Origin: Gemmatimonadota bacterium
GTDB lineage: Bacteria > Latescibacterota > UBA2968 > UBA8231
Assembly (NCBI GenBank): GCA_018673255.1
Contig: JABHDC010000167.1
Coordinates: forward strand, 1-37,677
Length of the DNA: 37,677 bases
Direction of reading: 5' to 3'
In this document: positions 34,533 to 37,677 of the stretch, one piece after another
How positions within the stretch are numbered: the stretch's first letter is position 1
How the letters are laid out: each line of letters opens with the position of its first letter
Translations under genes and position numbers: made by a program
The notes under the pieces: generated by a model
The model's input: only the letters and a program-made list of their open reading frames with translations
Database searches by the model: none
Told to the model about the DNA's origin: nothing

Positions 34533-35801
34533 CTACGACCAGAGCCGATCGTGAGCCGTCTCATTGTCCCACTCGGTCGTGGGCTCGAAGTAGCCGGGAT
34601 CTTTCTCATTGAGATGAGCCCGCAGTACATCCTCATTCACATCCGTGAATCCAAGACCGGGGCCCTCGGGTACCTGGATGTACCCATCCTGGATCAGTGG
34701 CACCGGCAGTCCCTCTACGGCTGAACTCCACGTGTCGACTTTGTCGACGCTGTGGTTCTCGAGGACCATGAAATTCTCCGACGCCGCGGCGCAGTGTACG
34801 GCAGCCAGGGCGGCGATGGGGGACATGGCCATGTGGAAGGCAATGGCGACACCGACCTCCTGGGCCATATCGCAGATCTTCTTGGTCTCGAGGATTCCAC
34901 CTGACGATGCCAGATCCGGGTGGGCCACAGCGATAGCCCGTTTCTCGAAGAGCGCCTTGAAGTCTTCCTTGAGGTAGATGTCTTCACCGGTGCACACCGG
35001 AGTGTCGACGGCATCAGCCAGACGCTTCCACTCATCGACGAATTGCCACGGGATCATGTCCTCGTACCAGGCCAGGGCGAACTGGTCCAGCGCCTTGCCC
35101 AGGCGGATGCAGGATTCCACGCCGATGTGCCCGAAGTGGTCGACGGCCAAGGGGATCTCGTAGCCGATCGTGTCGCGAACCTGGCCGACGTATTCGCAGA
35201 GAACGTCGATGCCCTTGTTTGTGACCTGAATGCCGGTGAAGGGGTGCATGACCGTTGTCGAGGTGAGCATGTCCGGTGGTGATACGAGAGCATCGGGGAT
35301 GCCGCGCAGCAGCCCCACGCCGACATCCATCTTGAGGAATTTGAAGCCCATCTCCATGCGGGCCTTCAGGCGTTGCCCCATCAGCTTGCCGTCCAGTTCA
35401 GTCGGCGTATCGCAATAACAGAGGATCTTGTCACGGAACTTGCCGCCGGCCAGCTGGTAGGCGGGTACACCGTATGCCTTGCCGGCCAGGTCCATCAACG
35501 CCATCTCGACGGCGCAGACGCCACCGCCCTGACGCGCGTGATGGCCGAACTGCTTGATCCGACGGAAGATCTTGTCGACTTCGCAGGGATTCGCCCCTAT
35601 GAGGCGGCTCTTCAGCATCAGTGCGTAGGTCTTGCTTGCACCGTCGCGAATGTCACCATATCCGCAGATGCCCTGGTTGGTGTCGATCCGCAGAATCAGG
35701 CCACGAATAGGGTCACGGCGAGCATCGCAGATCCTCATATCGGTGATCCGCAATTCGGAGGGTCGTGAGTGAGGGTTGACGTTGCTTTCTACGTCGGCCA
35801 T
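34533..35801 (-). CDS. Enolase-superfamily sugar-acid dehydratase/racemase (MR/MLE type)
   Basis: A 422-residue protein with an apparently complete MR-type active site. It has Lys157-x-Asp159 (FLKMDVG), metal ligands Asp221 (VDHFGH), Glu247 (WYEDM) and Glu273 (CTGEDIY), and His323 (FHMAMSP) on the opposite face. The capping domain begins at ITDMRICDARRDPIRG. Members near this type dehydrate aldonates or aldarates, or racemise 2-hydroxy acids. Beside mannonate dehydratase, a sugar-acid dehydratase is the likeliest role. I chose the ATG at 35801 because GGAG lies six bases upstream; an in-frame ATG at 35858 would add a tail unlike the family. It is divergent from the CsgG-like lipoprotein gene across about 175 bases, in which I see no strong promoter. 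Confidence 0.88.
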   Translation of the reverse strand: MADVESNVNPHSRPSELRITDMRICDARRDPIRGLILRIDTNQGICGYGDIRDGASKTYALMLKSRLIGANPCEVDKIFRRIKQFGHHARQGGGVCAVEMALMDLAGKAYGVPAYQLAGGKFRDKILCYCDTPTELDGKLMGQRLKARMEMGFKFLKMDVGVGLLRGIPDALVSPPDMLTSTTVMHPFTGIQVTNKGIDVLCEYVGQVRDTIGYEIPLAVDHFGHIGVESCIRLGKALDQFALAWYEDMIPWQFVDEWKRLADAVDTPVCTGEDIYLKEDFKALFEKRAIAVAHPDLASSGGILETKKICDMAQEVGVAIAFHMAMSPIAALAAVHCAAASENFMVLENHSVDKVDTWSSAVEGLPVPLIQDGYIQVPEGPGLGFTDVNEDVLRAHLNEKDPGYFEPTTEWDNETAHDRLWS

Positions 35802-35975
35802 GTCCTTCTCCGCGTGGGGCAGGTCGCCTGGCATATCTCCAACGCCGGCGCCGACCATGATCGATTGATGGGTGGATCGAACTTATTCGATTGCGGCTGT
35901 ACCGGACAGGGTGTCGATGATCATCGACTGAAGAATCACCTTGACCCTGCCTTCGGTGCCGTCAATCTTCACCCT

Positions 35976-36989
35976 ATGATGAAAAAACACTCAATTCACA
36001 TTCTGTTCGGTGTCGTGGTCCTGGTTGCACTCGGCTGCGCACGATGGCCCCAGAGCATCCAGCCGGGTGGCGACGAACTGGCGACCAGCGGGCTCGCCCT
36101 GGCAGCGTATCTCGAAGCGCGTGACGTCATTGGCGTCGATGAACCGGGCGAGGCCTACCAACCGTGGGTCGTCGTGCTGCCCTTCGAAGATGATTCCGGC
36201 TTCCATGAGGGCGTGTTCGATCTTCCCAATGATATTCCGCATATGCTGGCCGATGTGCTGTCCGGCCGGGGGATCTGCCGTGTTGTGCCACCCGAGGCAG
36301 TGGCTGACGTGATGGCGGGACGGGGCTACAACTGGGCCGAGGAACATCTGGAATCGATCTCAGATACACTGCGGGCCGATCACATCATCACCGGTGCGCT
36401 CCTCGACTACAACTTCGAGCGGTTGACCGTGGGAGACCCGCTCCTGGGTGGATACAAGTCGTATGTGGGCACAGCCGAAATCGAGGCGGAACTGCGAGGT
36501 GGTGGCCAGGGCCTCATCGGCACGGCGCACAGCAGGAAAGAGACACAGAATCGCGGTCTTGGTCTGGATCTTCTCGGTAAGCCCCGTGAGGGTGATCGCC
36601 AGTTCGTCGAACTGGGAAGCATGGAATTCGGTGGCGAAGAGTTCCGCGAAACAGCTATCGGCGAGGCGACGGTTCTGGTCCTGGACGCCATCGTTGCCAG
36701 GATTACGCATCTCCTGCAGCCGCAGAGGCTGTTTGGCATGGAAGGTGCGCCGAAGGTGCTCTCGGTTTTCGGCACCGAGATCTTCATCAATGCAGGCAAC
36801 GAGAATGGTGTGAAGAAGGGGTATCGATTCACGATCCAGACGGCGCCGGACACGGTGCCGGCCATTGTCGAAGTCGTAGACATCATCGGTGCCAGTGTCT
36901 CCCGCGTGACGGCATTGCGTGGGGGCAACCAGATCGAGGCCGGACAGACTCTGACATTGATCGGTGTCAAAGACACCATCGACGAGTAA
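35976..36989 (+). CDS. CsgG/TolB-N/FlgT-like lipoprotein
   Basis: A 337-residue protein with a lipoprotein signal (VALGC, Cys21). Residues about 65-180 contain VVVLPFEDDSG and ADVLSGRGICRVVPPEAVADVMAGRG, the strand-helix pattern of CsgG, LpoB and TolB-N-like domains. Nucleotide-free relatives of these form outer-membrane pores or cofactors. A C-terminal portion (EIFINAGNENGVKKG ... VEVVDIIGASVSRV ... IEAGQTLTLIG) resembles the C-terminal SH3-like barrel of FlgT-type proteins. It probably sits in the periplasmic leaflet of the outer membrane. Two consecutive ATGs (35976, 35979) are possible starts and no clear ribosome-binding site is visible. The methyltransferase gene follows 9 bases later. 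No curli, flagellar or secretion genes are nearby, so the partner is unknown. Confidence 0.7.
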   Translation: MMKKHSIHILFGVVVLVALGCARWPQSIQPGGDELATSGLALAAYLEARDVIGVDEPGEAYQPWVVVLPFEDDSGFHEGVFDLPNDIPHMLADVLSGRGICRVVPPEAVADVMAGRGYNWAEEHLESISDTLRADHIITGALLDYNFERLTVGDPLLGGYKSYVGTAEIEAELRGGGQGLIGTAHSRKETQNRGLGLDLLGKPREGDRQFVELGSMEFGGEEFRETAIGEATVLVLDAIVARITHLLQPQRLFGMEGAPKVLSVFGTEIFINAGNENGVKKGYRFTIQTAPDTVPAIVEVVDIIGASVSRVTALRGGNQIEAGQTLTLIGVKDTIDE

Positions 36990-36998
36990 TTGCACGCG

Positions 36999-37677
36999 AT
37001 GGAAGTGATGAATCCGTCAAGTCAGACAGACCGCTTGGAGGTCAAATCGACCGTCGAGCAGATCCGGACACGCTTCGATGCAGATGTGGAGCGTTTCTCG
37101 AATCTTGAAACAGGCCAGTCTGCCACGATCGACGCACCACTGGCCATGGATCTGCTCACATCGGCCGCGGTTGCCTCAACTCAGGGCGCGCAGTCGATTC
37201 TGGATATTGGCTGTGGCGCCGGCAACTACACCCTCAAGATGCTGCAGTTGTGCCCCGGAGCGAATGTCACGGTGGTGGATCTGAGCGAACCCATGCTGGA
37301 ACGGGCGCAGGAGCGGATCCAGGCCAGCGGTCAGGCCGGCCAGATACATTGCATCCAGGCAGATGTTCGGGATCTCAAGCTGCCCCAAGGCAGTCAGGAT
37401 ATCATCGTAGCCGCCGCCGTACTCCACCACTTGCGGGCAGCCGGTGAATGGCGTGCGGTGTTCGCTCATCTGTTCGACACGCTCAGTGCCGGTGGCGGAC
37501 TGTGGGTTTTCGATCTGGTTCAAGCCGAGAATGAGCGGGTACAGGAACTCATGTGGGCTCGCTACGGCAACTACCTGTCTCAGTTCCGGGATGAGGCCTA
37601 TCGCGATCAGGTATTTGACTATATCGAGCAGGAAGACTCCCCGAGGTCTCTGGCATTTCAGCTCGATGTGCTGGAAC
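36999..37677 (+). CDS. Class I SAM-dependent methyltransferase (truncated by window end)
   Basis: The frame from ATG 36999 is open for 226 codons to the right edge. Motif I is ILDIGCGAGNY (67-77), the acidic residue at the end of strand 2 is Asp94 (VVDLSEPM), motif post-II is ADVRDLKLP (121-129), and VLHHL (141-145) is motif IV-like. These define a Rossmann-fold methyltransferase that uses S-adenosylmethionine. Small molecules, lipids or tRNA are possible substrates. The ATG at 37008, which follows a GGAAG stretch, is an alternative start. It begins 9 bases after the lipoprotein gene, suggesting one transcript. The C-terminus is outside the window. Confidence 0.85.
   Translation, partial: MEVMNPSSQTDRLEVKSTVEQIRTRFDADVERFSNLETGQSATIDAPLAMDLLTSAAVASTQGAQSILDIGCGAGNYTLKMLQLCPGANVTVVDLSEPMLERAQERIQASGQAGQIHCIQADVRDLKLPQGSQDIIVAAAVLHHLRAAGEWRAVFAHLFDTLSAGGGLWVFDLVQAENERVQELMWARYGNYLSQFRDEAYRDQVFDYIEQEDSPRSLAFQLDVLE

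Noticed and set aside
1..37677. CRISPR array, tRNA, rRNA, insertion sequence or prophage
   Set aside because: No regularly spaced direct repeats, cloverleaf, transposase, integrase or terminal inverted repeats were seen.

Overview
The window is G+C-rich, densely packed bacterial DNA (roughly 60% G+C by eye) with 28 protein-coding genes that I can support, no rRNA or tRNA gene, no CRISPR array and no recognisable insertion sequence. Two genes are cut by the window ends: a glycosyltransferase on the left and a methyltransferase on the right. Lipobox signal peptides indicate a Gram-negative-type envelope. The mix of several Gfo/Idh/MocA oxidoreductases, enolase-superfamily enzymes, PIG-L and sialidase-like proteins, PAS/GAF kinases and an archaeal-type glycerol-1-phosphate dehydrogenase resembles uncultured heterotrophs of the FCB group (for example Latescibacterota) or Poribacteria/planctomycete-like lineages. 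That placement is inference from gene content, not from a marker gene.

Layout. (1) 1-4104, minus strand: metallophosphoesterase-like protein, hybrid sensor kinase and GT4 glycosyltransferase, nearly abutting. (2) 4200-9200, plus strand: M16 lipoprotein peptidase, sialidase-family protein and winged-helix AlkZ-like protein, all overlapping by a few bases. (3) 9220-12707, minus strand: PAS-GAF-PAS kinase with a HisKA_2 domain, then a glycerol-1-phosphate dehydrogenase. (4) 12777-20189, plus strand: sulfotransferase, ABC-F ATPase, an unusual M28-peptidase/AAC(3) fusion, a PIG-L-like hydrolase and a tandem GNAT acetyltransferase. (5) 20190-20793: the only long non-coding stretch, with a candidate promoter overlapped by dyads and two strong hairpins. 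(6) 20794-29917: a sugar-acid/polyol locus with three Gfo/Idh/MocA oxidoreductases, a HAD phosphatase/mutase, an enolase-superfamily protein, a xylose-isomerase-like TIM barrel, an Ldh2-family dehydrogenase and a propeller/LamG protein. (7) 30005-32338, minus strand: an exported PDZ protein with about twelve Asp-rich repeats. (8) 32591-35801: mannonate dehydratase, esterase and a second enolase-superfamily dehydratase. (9) 35976-37677: a CsgG/FlgT-like lipoprotein and a methyltransferase.

How the genes fit together. Regions 6 and 8 read as a scattered aldonate/hexuronate catabolic neighbourhood: oxidoreductases, isomerase and dehydratases that would funnel sugar acids to 2-keto-3-deoxy acids. 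No transporter, 2-keto-3-deoxygluconate kinase or aldolase is present here. The three tightly packed genes at 15608-20189 (peptidase-acetyltransferase fusion, deacetylase-like protein, tandem acetyltransferase) are the best candidate for an undescribed pathway. They combine amide cleavage and N-acetyl transfer and superficially echo the MshB/MshD logic of mycothiol synthesis. The two sensor kinases share a homologous GAF-like module and may sense related signals.
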